Assembly (NCBI RefSeq): GCF_002967715.1
Contig: NZ_PUIA01000074.1
Coordinates: forward strand, 310,001-374,000
DNA: 64,000 bases
Direction: 5' to 3'
Source: Blastopirellula marina
GTDB lineage: Bacteria; Planctomycetota; Planctomycetia; Pirellulales; Pirellulaceae
The notes below the pieces were generated by a model. That model was not told where the DNA came from, did no database searches, and saw only the letters and a list, made by a program, of their open reading frames with translations. The position numbers and the translations under genes are program-made. The first letter of the stretch is position 1. Every line of letters begins with the position of its first letter. Below are positions 37,199 through 47,544 of the stretch, piece after piece.

Positions 37199-37437
37199 CT
37201 GCGATACCTATTGAGAAGGACCAGAACGCGATCAATCGGGGGCGTTTGGCGAATCAACAATCTGAGTGGAGGGATTAGGACTTCGATCGGAAGTGATAGG
37301 AAGGAACCTTAAATATCCATAGATTTTTTGCTTTCGTCAAGGTTTCTTGGCTAAGCTAGAGCGACTCGACCTAGCTCAAAACGCTGAATATCACTCGCTC
37401 ATCTCAGTACTTTGCTCCCTTCAATTTTGACACAATC

Positions 37438-38895
37438 ATGCGAAGCTCCCTCAATTGCCAATGTGCTTTGAAGGCGATGGCCTGCCTACTTTTTGGTATT
37501 CTTGTCGCACCAGCCGCGGCGAAAGCGCCAGATCTGCAACAGCCTCCGAATGTCCTGCTTTTGGTGGCCGATGACCTTGGCTATGCCGAGTTGGGTAGCC
37601 AAGGAAATGCGACGGTTAAAACGCCAAAAATTGACGCATTTTGTAAGAGTGCCGTGCGGTGCACGCAGGCTTATGTAACGGCACCCAATTGCAGCCCTTC
37701 TCGGGCCGGTTTTCTAACAGGACGAATTCCACTGCGATTCGGCTACGAATTCAATCCCATCGGTGCTCGGAACGAGGACCCTCAAACAGGTCTGCCTAGC
37801 AAGCAGCAAACCATGGCGGAATACCTTCACGATGCAGGCTACACAACTGGCCTGATTGGGAAATGGCATCTTGGAGGTGCGGCCGACTTTCATCCACAAC
37901 GTCATGGTTTCGACGAGTTTTTCGGCTTTTTGCATGAAGGCCACTACTTTGTTCCCAATCCATGGAACCAGACAACAACCTGGATTCGCCGCAAGGGACT
38001 ACCAGCAGGGCAAAACAATCGGTACGAAGTCTCACCGCGCCTGATCTATTCCTCTCATATGGGGCACGACGAACCTGCCTACGATGCCAACAACCCGATA
38101 CTTCGTGCGGGGCAGCCGGTTATTGAAGATGCCTACTTTACGGACGCGATCACACGCGAGGCGACCTCCTTCATCGAACGATATCACGCGAGCCCTTGGT
38201 TTCTCTATGTAGCCTACAATGCGGTTCACAGTCCGCTGCAAGCCAAGAACGAAACCCTAGAACTATTTAAAGACGAAGACGACATTCACCGTCGCATCTT
38301 TCTCGCCATGCTTTATGACTTAGATCGAAGTGTCGGGCAAATTCTCGACACGCTCGAGGCGACAGGGCAAAGCGATCACACGCTGGTCGTTTTCTTCAGT
38401 GATAACGGCGGTCCCACGAAAGAAACGACCGCCAGTAATCTTCCGCTACGAGATGGTAAGGGCAGCATGTACGAAGGGGGAATTCGCATACCATTCCTCA
38501 TTCGTTGGCCGGGAAAGCTCGAAGGGGGAATCGTATCCGATGCGATCATCAGCACGCTCGATCTCTTTCCCACGATCACAGGGATCATTGGCAATAGGCC
38601 TCAATACGAACTAGATGGCCTCGAAATCACCGAGCTTATCCACAGCCCAGAATCATCCAGCAATCGCATTCTCTATTGGCGGCAAGGGAAACGAGCCGCG
38701 TTGCGCGAAGGCCGCTGGAAAATAGTTGCTCCCAATGGACACGACTCCCCAGAGAAGTGGCAATTGTTCGACCTCCAGGAAGATCCATCAGAAAAGATCG
38801 ATCTCTCCCAGAATCCGCAGCAAATCCCACAGATGAAGGTTCTATTAAGGAAATGGAACGGGCTAAATCAAGAGATGGCGGCCCCACTGTTCTAG
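37438..38895 (+). CDS. Secreted sulfatase (Cys type)
   Basis: 485 residues with a signal peptide (to about residue 28, LVAPAAAKA). The arylsulfatase fold is complete: metal-binding VADDLGYAELG, the formylglycine site C-S-P-S-R in NCSPSRAGFLTGR at about residue 84, GKWHLGG, and FFSDNGGPTKE. The Cys at the site must be converted to formylglycine by an FGE, which is not encoded here (the FGE-like protein at 11.4 kb lacks its cysteines). The target is probably a sulfated polysaccharide unit. No ribosome site is evident before the ATG. Confidence 0.93.
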   Translation: MRSSLNCQCALKAMACLLFGILVAPAAAKAPDLQQPPNVLLLVADDLGYAELGSQGNATVKTPKIDAFCKSAVRCTQAYVTAPNCSPSRAGFLTGRIPLRFGYEFNPIGARNEDPQTGLPSKQQTMAEYLHDAGYTTGLIGKWHLGGAADFHPQRHGFDEFFGFLHEGHYFVPNPWNQTTTWIRRKGLPAGQNNRYEVSPRLIYSSHMGHDEPAYDANNPILRAGQPVIEDAYFTDAITREATSFIERYHASPWFLYVAYNAVHSPLQAKNETLELFKDEDDIHRRIFLAMLYDLDRSVGQILDTLEATGQSDHTLVVFFSDNGGPTKETTASNLPLRDGKGSMYEGGIRIPFLIRWPGKLEGGIVSDAIISTLDLFPTITGIIGNRPQYELDGLEITELIHSPESSSNRILYWRQGKRAALREGRWKIVAPNGHDSPEKWQLFDLQEDPSEKIDLSQNPQQIPQMKVLLRKWNGLNQEMAAPLF

Positions 38896-38943
38896 GCAGG
38901 ACGGATAGGGCCAACGATGCTGGAAACTCATGCTACTAGACAT

Positions 38944-38972
38944 GTTGTGTCGATCTGCGGGTCGAATATAAT
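38944..38972 (+). promoter_or_regulatory. Promoter of the XRE-cupin regulator, probably giving a leaderless transcript
   Basis: A perfect -10 box TATAAT (38967-38972) lies only six bases before the ATG at 38979, where a transcript would be expected to start at about the A of the ATG. The upstream -35 candidate (TTGTGT, 38945-38950) is poor. No ribosome site lies between. Confidence 0.5.
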
Positions 38973-38978
38973 ACCACG

Positions 38979-39542
38979 ATGAACCTCGTTGAACTAGCCG
39001 AACGAATCCGATCTCTCCGTATCGACCAACGGTTAACGTTAGAAGAGGTCGCCTCGCGCACCGGGCTAACACGTAGTTGGCTATCGAAAGTTGAAAACTT
39101 TCGCGTCACTCCGTCGTTGCCCGCCCTGGCCGAGATTGCCAAGGCGTTGGGAATTACTACTTCTAAATTAGTCGAAGGACTGGATGAAAAGCCCTCGTTA
39201 ACCATGGTTCGTAAGAATGAACGCAAGGTTATCGAGCGAGATCAGTCCGATGCCAACACATCGGTTTACGAATCGCTGGCTCATCGACGTAAATCCCGTT
39301 CGATGGACCCCTTCATGATTACAATCCCCCCAGGGGTTGCCCGTGAAGAGGCCTTACCCCACCTGGGCGAGGAGTTTCTGCTAGTCCAGACAGGCAATGT
39401 CGACTTTGAATACGATGGCGATGTCTTCAAGCTCCAAGCGGGGGACAGTCTTTATTTCGATGCCAGCGTACCGCATCGCCTCGTGAATGCTTACAAAAAA
39501 CAAGCCGTAGTGCTTTGCATCTTCCAGTCGCCGCAAGCCTAA
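38979..39542 (+). CDS. XRE-family transcriptional regulator with C-terminal cupin domain
   Basis: 187 residues. The helix-turn-helix covers about 5-62 ([28 protein letters not shown] begins at residue 10, with the recognition helix around SWLSKVE). The cupin barrel at about 110-183 ([35 protein letters not shown]) is a small-molecule sensor. It stands before a block of phosphorus-related genes (PhoD-like phosphatase, PhnX) and may control them in response to a phosphonate. Its mRNA is probably leaderless. Confidence 0.85.
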   Translation: MNLVELAERIRSLRIDQRLTLEEVASRTGLTRSWLSKVENFRVTPSLPALAEIAKALGITTSKLVEGLDEKPSLTMVRKNERKVIERDQSDANTSVYESLAHRRKSRSMDPFMITIPPGVAREEALPHLGEEFLLVQTGNVDFEYDGDVFKLQAGDSLYFDASVPHRLVNAYKKQAVVLCIFQSPQA

Positions 39543-39783
39543 CTCTTCGTCATGCGGTGAACTTACACAATCCACGACAATGGCGTGGTAAATGTACGCG
39601 CATCGTTATTCTGAACGCACATTCTGAATCTGTCTTCAGGTTTAAGGCTTGGCAATCTTAACCGCGACTTCACAACACATTTGTTGACTACCAGGCAACT
39701 TCCGGTAAGAATGACTCAAGTCAATCAGGATGATTGCCTGGCAAAATGTTTCTTCAAACACTTGGCTCAACGAGGATATCCCT

Positions 39784-41100
39784 ATGGGGGCAAAGCAAAA
39801 CATGACGCAGAACCTGGACCGGCGTTCGATGCTTGCCATTACGGCCGCTTCCCTCTTGGCCACCACTTCCGAGGGTAGCGACCGCGAACTTCCGAAATTC
39901 ACGGGACCTATGGTGGGCCACGTATCGGACGTTGATGCCAACATTTGGTTTCGGCCCGATGAACCTGGCGAATACTCGCTGCACATCCTGAAAGCAGATG
40001 GCTCCGAAGACCGCGTCATCACCGCAACTGCCAAGATCGAAAACGACAATTGCCTGACTTGGCACGTCTCTGGAATGCATTCCGGTAGCCAATACGGTTA
40101 TAAGATTTCAGGCTCCAATGGAGTGCTGGTTTCAGGGGAAAAGTACTATTTTGAAACGGCTCCCGATCCCGCGAAAGCCAGTAAAGTATGTCTGGCATTT
40201 GGGTCGTGTGCGGCGAACAAGCCTCTCGAGTTGTGGTCGCAAATGGAGCAACGCGGATCCCAGGCATTGGTGCTACTGGGCGATACGCCTTACATCGATT
40301 CGACGGATCTTAGTGTCGCGCGACAACGTCACCGAGAATTCCTCCAGGTTCCTCAATTAGCGTCCTTGATTAGCCATACGCCTACTTGGGGAACATGGGA
40401 CGATCATGATTTCGGACGCAACGATTCCGACGGCCGTCTTAAAGGAAAAGAAAATACACGACAAGCATTTGTCGAATATCGAGCGAACAAAGGCTTTGGT
40501 CACGACCGATCCGGAATTTACACCAAGTTTCAGTACGGACCTGTCGAGGTCTTCTTGCTGGATACCCGCTGGTTTGCTCGGACGGAAACATCTCCCGTCG
40601 ATACAAAGCAACCAACACTCTTGGGTAGAAAGCAATGGGAATGGCTCAAGGAAGCGTTGTTGGCCTCTACCGCACCTTTCAAACTCATCACCTGCGGTAT
40701 GATTTGGGACGATAAAGAGAACTCCGAGTCCGATGACTGGGGTACCTATTCGTATGAGCGCGATGCCTTGTACGAGTTCATTGGCCAAAACAAGATTTCT
40801 GGCGTTGTACTAATTGGTGGCGATATCCACTGCTCTCGGCACTTAAAGTATGACACCGAGAAAAGCGTCGGATATCCGATTCATCAGTTCATCGTTTCGC
40901 CGATTCACGATAGCACGATCCCCAAACTCAACGTGCCTCATCCCAATCTGGTACGGGGCGAAGCGGTTCCTCATGTATGGCTCCGACTTGAGGTCGATAG
41001 TACTCAATCGCCAGCGCGGCTTCACGCGGAATGGGTGCAAATGAAAGGACGCCCCATGTGGGATGTTACACTCACGGCAGATGAATTGTCGTTTGGATAG
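39784..41100 (+). CDS. PhoD-like alkaline phosphatase / phosphodiesterase
   Basis: 438 residues from the ATG at 39784, preceded by GAGGA at eight bases; an ATG at 39802 is also possible. A Tat-like signal [18 protein letters not shown] lies at about 12-30. A small N-terminal beta-sandwich (about 40-120, [20 protein letters not shown]) precedes the metallophosphatase core: [26 protein letters not shown] and GGDIHCSRH. The PhoD family splits phosphomono- and diesters outside the cytoplasm with Fe and Ca. It sits just upstream of phosphonate genes, consistent with phosphorus gathering. Confidence 0.85.
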   Translation: MGAKQNMTQNLDRRSMLAITAASLLATTSEGSDRELPKFTGPMVGHVSDVDANIWFRPDEPGEYSLHILKADGSEDRVITATAKIENDNCLTWHVSGMHSGSQYGYKISGSNGVLVSGEKYYFETAPDPAKASKVCLAFGSCAANKPLELWSQMEQRGSQALVLLGDTPYIDSTDLSVARQRHREFLQVPQLASLISHTPTWGTWDDHDFGRNDSDGRLKGKENTRQAFVEYRANKGFGHDRSGIYTKFQYGPVEVFLLDTRWFARTETSPVDTKQPTLLGRKQWEWLKEALLASTAPFKLITCGMIWDDKENSESDDWGTYSYERDALYEFIGQNKISGVVLIGGDIHCSRHLKYDTEKSVGYPIHQFIVSPIHDSTIPKLNVPHPNLVRGEAVPHVWLRLEVDSTQSPARLHAEWVQMKGRPMWDVTLTADELSFG

Positions 41101-41176
41101 GTTTAGATTGAGAATCCAGAGATACGAAACGGATTTCGCATATTAAAGGCCGAGAACTTTGCCGCACCTTGGAAAA

Positions 41177-42364
41177 ATGCAAACGGTTTATCTAGCAGAA
41201 GGATCCCTCGCCAGGATTCCGCAAATCTTTCAGCAATTGGGCGCTGTTCGCACCTTTCTGGTTGTCGACGAAGTTGCGTATAACCTGTCAGGTGCCGCGG
41301 CCCAATTGCGTCAATTTCTGCCGCCAGATGCAATCACCTTGTTTAGTGGATTCGAGCCGAATCCTAAGATCGAAGATGTCCAGCGCGGTGTTGCCAAGTG
41401 CCGTGCTGCCGATCCCGACCTGGTACTTGCACTAGGCGGCGGAACCGCCATCGACCTTGCTAAGATGATCGCTTCGATGTCGCGACACGAAGAGAGTCCG
41501 CGTGACATCGTTCTCAACGGTATTTCGCTTTCGCAGGGTACATTGCCGCTCGTTGCTATTCCAACAACGGCCGGCACAGGAAGCGAGTCGACTCATTTCG
41601 CTGTTGTTTACGTGGACGGCCAGAAATACTCGGTCGCCGACCCTTGTCTACTGCCCTGTGTTGCAGTGGTCGATCCGGAATTGACCTACAGCGTCCCCCC
41701 GAGAATGACTGCGGCAACTGGTCTGGATGCTTTTTGCCAAGCCATCGAATCGATCTGGGCCGTGGGTGCTACCGACGAATCGGTTGCCTATGCAACCTCC
41801 GCCGCGACCCTCGCATTCGAACACTTGCCAGCCGCCGTGAATGCTCCGACGCCAGAATCTCGGCACGCAATGAGCCTTGCGTCTCATCTGGCAGGAAAAG
41901 CGATCAACATCAGCAAGACGACACTACCCCACGCAATTTCCTACGCGATAACAGCCGATTACGGTATCCCTCATGGAGCGGCAGTCGCCACAACGTTAAG
42001 TAGCGTTCTTGCATATAACTTCGGTGTATCCAAGTCCGATTGCGCCGACGAGCGAGGAACCACACATGTCCGACAACGGCTCTTACTGATTCTGGACATT
42101 TTAAAAGCAGCAACAGTCGAACAGGCATGTCATCAAATCGAAGCATTTGTCAGCTCGCTTGGCTGCAACCCAACTCTCGCATCGGCCGGCATCCAAACGG
42201 ACGAGAGCCTACGGGTATTAGCAAGCCGTGTAAACCCTGCGCGGCTTTCCAATAATCCTCGAATGGCTAGTCAAGAAGAATTGTTTTCTCTACTGCAAGG
42301 CAGGAAGACAGTCTCCACAGGAAGTCGGCGTGATATCGTTCCGACAAAAGCCACAGCTGGTTAA
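41177..42364 (+). CDS. Iron-containing alcohol dehydrogenase, probably phosphonoacetaldehyde-related
   Basis: 395 residues from the ATG at 41177 (a TTG at 41159 is an alternative; neither has a strong ribosome site). Group III alcohol dehydrogenase fold: NAD-binding LALGGGTAIDLAKMIA at about 83-98, PTTAGTGSESTHFAV at about 133-147, and metal-ligand blocks AATGLDAFCQAIES, HLAGKAINISKTTLPHAISYAI and YGIPHGAAVATTL. Fe-ADHs of this type include phosphonoacetaldehyde reductase. Placed 36 bases before phnX, it may oxidise 2-hydroxyethylphosphonate to the PhnX substrate, or reduce the acetaldehyde that PhnX makes. The substrate is inferred from context. Confidence 0.8.
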   Translation: MQTVYLAEGSLARIPQIFQQLGAVRTFLVVDEVAYNLSGAAAQLRQFLPPDAITLFSGFEPNPKIEDVQRGVAKCRAADPDLVLALGGGTAIDLAKMIASMSRHEESPRDIVLNGISLSQGTLPLVAIPTTAGTGSESTHFAVVYVDGQKYSVADPCLLPCVAVVDPELTYSVPPRMTAATGLDAFCQAIESIWAVGATDESVAYATSAATLAFEHLPAAVNAPTPESRHAMSLASHLAGKAINISKTTLPHAISYAITADYGIPHGAAVATTLSSVLAYNFGVSKSDCADERGTTHVRQRLLLILDILKAATVEQACHQIEAFVSSLGCNPTLASAGIQTDESLRVLASRVNPARLSNNPRMASQEELFSLLQGRKTVSTGSRRDIVPTKATAG

Positions 42365-42400
42365 CGCAATATTCATCCCAAGCATTACACTGACGAAATT

Positions 42401-43216
42401 ATGATCGCAAAACAAGGCAAGATTCAACTTGTCGTTTTTGACTGGGCCGGCACGACCATCGATTTCGGTTCGTGTGCTCCGGCGACCGCATTTGCCAAAG
42501 TATTTGCGGCACACGGAGTCCAGGTCTCCGACGAAGAAGCTCGTCGACCAATGGGCTTGAATAAGAGAGAGCATCTCATTTCGATGCTCAGCACCGACGG
42601 AATCTCCAAGCGTTGGCATGAATCGAAAGGGGCTCCTTGGACAGATGCCGATGTTTCGCTCATGTACGATCAATTCGTTCCCTACCAACTAGAAGCGATT
42701 GAACAAAGCAGCCAACTGGTGCCGCACTTACTGGATGTCATCGGCATCTTACAGGCGGATGAAATTAAAGTCGGAAACACCACAGGATACTTTCGAGCCG
42801 CAGCAGAACTCGTCTCACAGGCAGCGAGTAGGCAGGGCTTTGTGCCGGACGCCAATGTCTGCGCCGACGACGTTCCCAAAGGCCGACCGGCACCTTGGAT
42901 GATCTACCAGGTTATGCAAAAGCTAAACGTCTTTCCTCCGCAGTCTGTCGTCAAAATCGGTGATACGGTCGCGGACATTGAAGCAGGTCTCAATGCCGGG
43001 TGCTGGACAATTGGAATTTGCGATAGTAGCAGCATCATGGGGCTTAGTTTGGATGACTATTGCCAATTAGATCCCGCGACAAAAGCAAACAAGCTCGACA
43101 CAACCGCGTCCGTTTTTCAGAACGCCGGCAGTCATTTCACGATTGCTTCGATCGAAGATCTTCCGCGCGTTATAAGCCAGATTAATCAACGTCTCGGCGA
43201 TGGCGAACGTCCTTAA
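42401..43216 (+). CDS. phnX: Phosphonoacetaldehyde hydrolase PhnX (phosphonatase)
   Basis: 271 residues. Splits the C-P bond of phosphonoacetaldehyde to acetaldehyde and phosphate. HAD-fold nucleophile Asp14 is in VFDWAGTTIDFG, where Ala replaces the usual second Asp, as is typical of phosphonatases. The Schiff-base Lys55 is in RRPMGLNKREHL. Later HAD motifs are VGNTTGYFR (about 127), KGRPAPWMIYQVMQKL (about 165) and KIGDTVADIEAGLNAG (about 185). Length fits. No PhnW transaminase, the usual source of its substrate, lies beside it. Confidence 0.94.
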   Translation: MIAKQGKIQLVVFDWAGTTIDFGSCAPATAFAKVFAAHGVQVSDEEARRPMGLNKREHLISMLSTDGISKRWHESKGAPWTDADVSLMYDQFVPYQLEAIEQSSQLVPHLLDVIGILQADEIKVGNTTGYFRAAAELVSQAASRQGFVPDANVCADDVPKGRPAPWMIYQVMQKLNVFPPQSVVKIGDTVADIEAGLNAGCWTIGICDSSSIMGLSLDDYCQLDPATKANKLDTTASVFQNAGSHFTIASIEDLPRVISQINQRLGDGERP

Positions 43217-43252
43217 ACAACCTCGACTTCAACCCCCCGAAACATCTGAATC

Positions 43253-44554
43253 ATGAGTTCCGCCAGCTTACCGGATCAATCTACGAAGCGATCAGATTCT
43301 TTCTGGGCATTTTGGGCCATCTTCGCCGCATTCGGAACATATTTCTGCATGTACGGCTTTCGCAAGCCGTTTACGGCAGCTGAATATGACGGCGCAATGG
43401 TTGGCAGTATCGATTTCAAGACTATTGTCGTCTCGATTCAAGTTCTAGGCTACATGTTGTCCAAGTTTGTCGGTATCAAAATCATCTCCGAGATGCCTCC
43501 GCAACGTCGAGCAGTTGCTCTGATCGGTCTCATTCTTTCTGCCGAGGCCGCGTTAGCGTTGTTCGGCATCTTGCCGCGACCTTGGAATGCCGTTGGGTTG
43601 TTTTTCAATGGATTATGCCTGGGAATGGTATTTGGCTTGGTGCTGGGCTTTCTGGAAGGGCGACGGCTTACCGAGGCATTGGTAGCTGGGCTTTGCACCA
43701 GTTTTATCCTTGCCGACGGTGTCACCAAGTCGGTTGGCTCGTGGTTACTTACCAACGGTGTCAGCGAAGATTGGATGCCATTTACCGCTGGTCTGATTTT
43801 TCTCCTGCCACTTTGCCTATGCGTCACCATGCTAACCAAGATCCCGGGACCCAGCGAACAAGATGTTGCTGCCCGTTCTGCCCGAGATGCGATGTCTCCT
43901 CATGACCGCTGGTCACTGTTCAGCCGGTATGCCTTGGGGCTGTCGATTCTGGTAGCCATCTACCTTCTGATCACAATCATTCGAAGTATACGCGCCGACT
44001 TCGCTGCCGAATTATGGGGAGACCTAGGTCAAGAAGCGGTCCCATCGACCTTTACCCGCTCTGAAATGTGGGTCGCGTTAGGTGTCTTGTTTGTCAACGG
44101 GCTTTCGATTTTTGTTCGGAACAATCGGCTGGCTTTCTTCCTCTCCCTGGGCATCTGTGCCGTTGGCTTCATTATCCTGGCTGTCGCTTTAGTTGGACAA
44201 CAATCCCAGTCGATCGGCGCGTTTCAGTTCATGGTGCTAGTAGGCTTCGGACTCTATCTTCCGTATGTCGCCATTCACACTACGGTATTTGAACGTCTGC
44301 TGGCGATGACCCGCGAGCGGGGTAACCTTGGATTCCTGATGTACCTTGCAGATGCGTTCGGTTACTTGGGATATGTCGTCATCATGTTTTCGCGCAACCT
44401 CTTCGTTGGTCGCGAGAATTTTCTCGACTTTTTCACATCGTTCTGCTGGGTTGCCCTAGGGACATCTCTTCTGGCGCTTTTCGTCGCTTCGATCTACTTT
44501 GCCAATCATGGTCGGCAGCCAGCAACGTCATCAGCAATCGCCGAAAGAGTTTAA
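43253..44554 (+). CDS. DUF5690-type major-facilitator-like transporter
   Basis: 433 residues with about 12 hydrophobic segments. The N-terminus FAAFGTYFCMYGFRKPFTAAEYD recalls organophosphate:phosphate antiporters of the MFS. The family (DUF5690, as I recognise it) is found next to phnX in several bacteria. It starts 36 bases behind phnX on the same strand, so it is very likely the uptake or exchange protein for the phosphonate route. The transported compound is inferred. Confidence 0.75.
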   Translation: MSSASLPDQSTKRSDSFWAFWAIFAAFGTYFCMYGFRKPFTAAEYDGAMVGSIDFKTIVVSIQVLGYMLSKFVGIKIISEMPPQRRAVALIGLILSAEAALALFGILPRPWNAVGLFFNGLCLGMVFGLVLGFLEGRRLTEALVAGLCTSFILADGVTKSVGSWLLTNGVSEDWMPFTAGLIFLLPLCLCVTMLTKIPGPSEQDVAARSARDAMSPHDRWSLFSRYALGLSILVAIYLLITIIRSIRADFAAELWGDLGQEAVPSTFTRSEMWVALGVLFVNGLSIFVRNNRLAFFLSLGICAVGFIILAVALVGQQSQSIGAFQFMVLVGFGLYLPYVAIHTTVFERLLAMTRERGNLGFLMYLADAFGYLGYVVIMFSRNLFVGRENFLDFFTSFCWVALGTSLLALFVASIYFANHGRQPATSSAIAERV

Positions 44555-44622
44555 TTCATTCACTTCTGCTTCTTTGTTCGTCACCCCGCAGGCGTCATTG
44601 CTTATATGTAGTGACTCGTCTT

Positions 44623-47544
44623 CTATCGCCAGGTCAGTACTCGAAAGAGGCCCCGTCGACGACGAAATCTCTCTGGCATGGCTAAGAGATAGTCGCGGAA
44701 AATACTCAACAGCAGCGACACCACAAAGAAAATCGCACCTCCGATCATCATGTAAACAGCCACGCCTTGCAGTTGCTGTGGAAGATGCACATACACCACA
44801 AGGGTACCGACGTACAGCAATGTTGTGATCCCACCGACGATGGTCGTGGTCCGTAATCGGAAAAGAATTCCCGTCCCTAAAAGACCGAGACCTGCGGTCA
44901 GAGCTCCAATTTCATGGACAATACGCCAATGGGTCGTTTCACTGTAAAACTCGAATCGCTGCCCAAGCAAACCGGTCAGCATTGGGACGGCTAGTAGCAA
45001 ACTGCCGACAACCAGGCCAAGTGTAACCCAGTCCTCCTGGCGCTCCCCCTCTTGGGCCCAGCCAACATGGGAAACGATCAATACCACCACTCCCAACGAC
45101 GCCAACAGGATCTCCAGTTTCTGCCACGGTTCAAGAGTCAAACCAAACGCAACAAGCAATAGAGCAGAACACCCCTGAGCGACGGCCAGAGCGATGTACC
45201 AACGACTGACCTTACGCGGCACAACCATTAGTGCTGCCAATAGAGAAGTGGCAATCAACCCTAGCAAGAGAGCCAACGTCCCACCATGGAAGCCTACCAT
45301 CATCAGACGATTGAGCGCTATAAGCACGCCACCTGTACCCGCCAAGCTCAAGAGTATTTGCCCACTCATTCCCAACGCCCGGTGATCACTGTTCGCTTCG
45401 TCGATTTCAAACCCAATAACACGATCGACAATTATTCCAACTATCCCAATCACACCGAACGTGAACAGCCCCAATTCGTACGAAGCACCAAAAAAGTGTT
45501 CGAGTTGCACCACAGCGGCACTTCCAGCGACTAACGCCAGGAGGTTCCCAGCAAGATGCTTGGATTGGATGGCATACAAGACGTAAAAGAGGCACACTTC
45601 CATGAAGAATACTGAAAGTAAGATCTCGCTTACATGGCCGCTGAGTGGCTCGATTCTCCGAATGGACAGTCCATACGCCGAGACCATTATGGCTCCGACC
45701 AGTAGACTCGTCCCGCTATGTGCTGCTATTTGCAAGTTCGTCCGGAGAGAAGAAGAGAATCTCGTGGACAGAAGCCAATACCCCAGCGGAACAACCATCA
45801 GCAAGGGTCCTGCCACGTCCCATGCTTCCCAGTTCATCAAGGCCAAGCCGCTAAATGAGGCCAACAGTACAGCAATGCATGAGCTTACTGCGGAGGCTAC
45901 ATTTAGATAAACATTGTGTTCCCGTGTCAGCCAAATACCGAGCCAACACGCTATTGATGTTGTCACCATCGCAATGGCGAAGAGATGAGTTGTCTCGTGA
46001 AGCGGAAACACATTGAAAGTCGCCCCCAGATATCCGGCAATTCCCATAACCAAGGGAACCAATAGCAACAGAGACGCCACGGTCTGCATCATGGTACCGA
46101 GCGTAATCGGTGCCTTTTCATGTTCCTCCGTCTGTTCGAGACCACGAACACTCCAAGCAAACCCTTGAAAGAAGATTGCCGTCACCGCGAAGACCATCAT
46201 GACAAGTTCTTCCGTTACCGGAACTGGCAACAGATCGACGAACATCACCTCGGCCCAGAGAAACGAAGCGATTCCTCCCCAAACCCAGGCGGATTGTCTT
46301 CCGACTACAAAATACGAATAGCCGTAGAGGTACGTCGCCACGAGGGAAAGGCCAATTGCCAGGGTTTTCAGTTTATCGCTCGTGGCCAATGAAGGCTCGT
46401 CAAATGGCAAAGGTCCCGTCCGCCAGAAACTCCACAAGTCAGTCAACATACCGCCATAGGTCCACGAACTGATCGTCCAGCTTAAAAGCACAATAAGCCC
46501 GCCCAGCAAGACACAATGTCCTGCTCGGTAGAAGGCCTTACCGAAATCTTCGCGGCTGAATGGACCATCGCCAGAAACAAACGCTCTTTCCGCATGAATC
46601 GCGATGGCTCCGAGAGCAATCAATAAGGAAGAAACAGCGGCACCTTCCCAAAACCTTGCGACGCTTTGGTCTCCTAAGATCATCAGGCCCGTTAGCGTAA
46701 TGCCTCCCACCATCGCGTATGCAAACAGGGGATCACGAACCAGAACCGCACAACATGCATAGAGGACCGCTATGGCCAGTGCTGGAATCCAAAGATGGCC
46801 ACCTTCATCGAGAACGATTAACCCCTGGGCATCATAAAACCAAAGATGCAGCGGCATGACGAGACAGGCCAGAAGCGTTATGCCTTGGCCAGCCGTCTTA
46901 AACCGCGTATACCGCAGCAGATAAACACCAGCTCCCAGAACAACCAGATTTGCAACTCCTGCACAAACGGCAATCACCAAGGGGTCATCAAAGAAACCTT
47001 GCGTCGCCAACCAGATGACCAGCCCCAAAACTAACAAAGCCGAGCCGAGCATCATCAAGTATTGAAGGCTTCTCGGATCTAATACCGCCTCAAGCAGTTT
47101 TCCCGAAATTGAATTAGGAAGGGACCGATCGCCCTCGACGGCTGCTACCCTATCGTTCGAAGAATCAGTATCCGCTGCAACAGCTGTGTCCGAAGCCTGA
47201 TTCTCTGAAATCGTGCCAATCTCTGCTTCTAGCTCCCTTTGAATACGTCTATTCTCGTCTTTCAGGCTGACCACAAGATGTTCGGGAAGACGCCCCAGCT
47301 GTACGTGACGATCTAACTCATGGTCGAGAAAGGCACGGTAACGCAGTTGTTGTAGCGGACTTCTTGGGCTCTCATTTTCCTTGGGAGCTTCAAGGTGTTC
47401 ACACGACTGGTCGATGGTCTCCAACTGCTTAAGCCAGGCTTCGTAGAACTCTTGAACGCTGGCGTCGAGCTTCCAGTACTTGAGATTCTGTATGGCAAAT
47501 TGGATTGCCTGACGTAGATCCTGCTGATGTTCGGATGATGACAT
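44623..47544 (-). CDS. Very large polytopic membrane protein of unknown function
   Basis: 973 residues from the ATG at 47544, preceded by GGGAAG; the frame extends to 47610. About 155 soluble N-terminal residues (helical, charged: QQDLRQAIQFAIQNLKYWKL, HVQLGRLPEHLVVSLKDE) precede roughly 24 or more hydrophobic helices reaching the C-terminus, which ends in basic residues (ERFRRRRGLFRVLTWR). No transporter motif or charged in-membrane catalytic residue pattern is recognised. It resembles in outline other giant hydrophobic proteins of the DUF2157/DUF2339 kind, but I cannot claim membership. Confidence 0.6.
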   Translation of the reverse strand: MSSSEHQQDLRQAIQFAIQNLKYWKLDASVQEFYEAWLKQLETIDQSCEHLEAPKENESPRSPLQQLRYRAFLDHELDRHVQLGRLPEHLVVSLKDENRRIQRELEAEIGTISENQASDTAVAADTDSSNDRVAAVEGDRSLPNSISGKLLEAVLDPRSLQYLMMLGSALLVLGLVIWLATQGFFDDPLVIAVCAGVANLVVLGAGVYLLRYTRFKTAGQGITLLACLVMPLHLWFYDAQGLIVLDEGGHLWIPALAIAVLYACCAVLVRDPLFAYAMVGGITLTGLMILGDQSVARFWEGAAVSSLLIALGAIAIHAERAFVSGDGPFSREDFGKAFYRAGHCVLLGGLIVLLSWTISSWTYGGMLTDLWSFWRTGPLPFDEPSLATSDKLKTLAIGLSLVATYLYGYSYFVVGRQSAWVWGGIASFLWAEVMFVDLLPVPVTEELVMMVFAVTAIFFQGFAWSVRGLEQTEEHEKAPITLGTMMQTVASLLLLVPLVMGIAGYLGATFNVFPLHETTHLFAIAMVTTSIACWLGIWLTREHNVYLNVASAVSSCIAVLLASFSGLALMNWEAWDVAGPLLMVVPLGYWLLSTRFSSSLRTNLQIAAHSGTSLLVGAIMVSAYGLSIRRIEPLSGHVSEILLSVFFMEVCLFYVLYAIQSKHLAGNLLALVAGSAAVVQLEHFFGASYELGLFTFGVIGIVGIIVDRVIGFEIDEANSDHRALGMSGQILLSLAGTGGVLIALNRLMMVGFHGGTLALLLGLIATSLLAALMVVPRKVSRWYIALAVAQGCSALLLVAFGLTLEPWQKLEILLASLGVVVLIVSHVGWAQEGERQEDWVTLGLVVGSLLLAVPMLTGLLGQRFEFYSETTHWRIVHEIGALTAGLGLLGTGILFRLRTTTIVGGITTLLYVGTLVVYVHLPQQLQGVAVYMMIGGAIFFVVSLLLSIFRDYLLAMPERFRRRRGLFRVLTWR

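Noticed and set aside
39543-39783. Possible small gene between the regulator and the PhoD-like gene
   Set aside because: Open frames there are either antisense to the phosphatase or the unsupported upstream extension of it.
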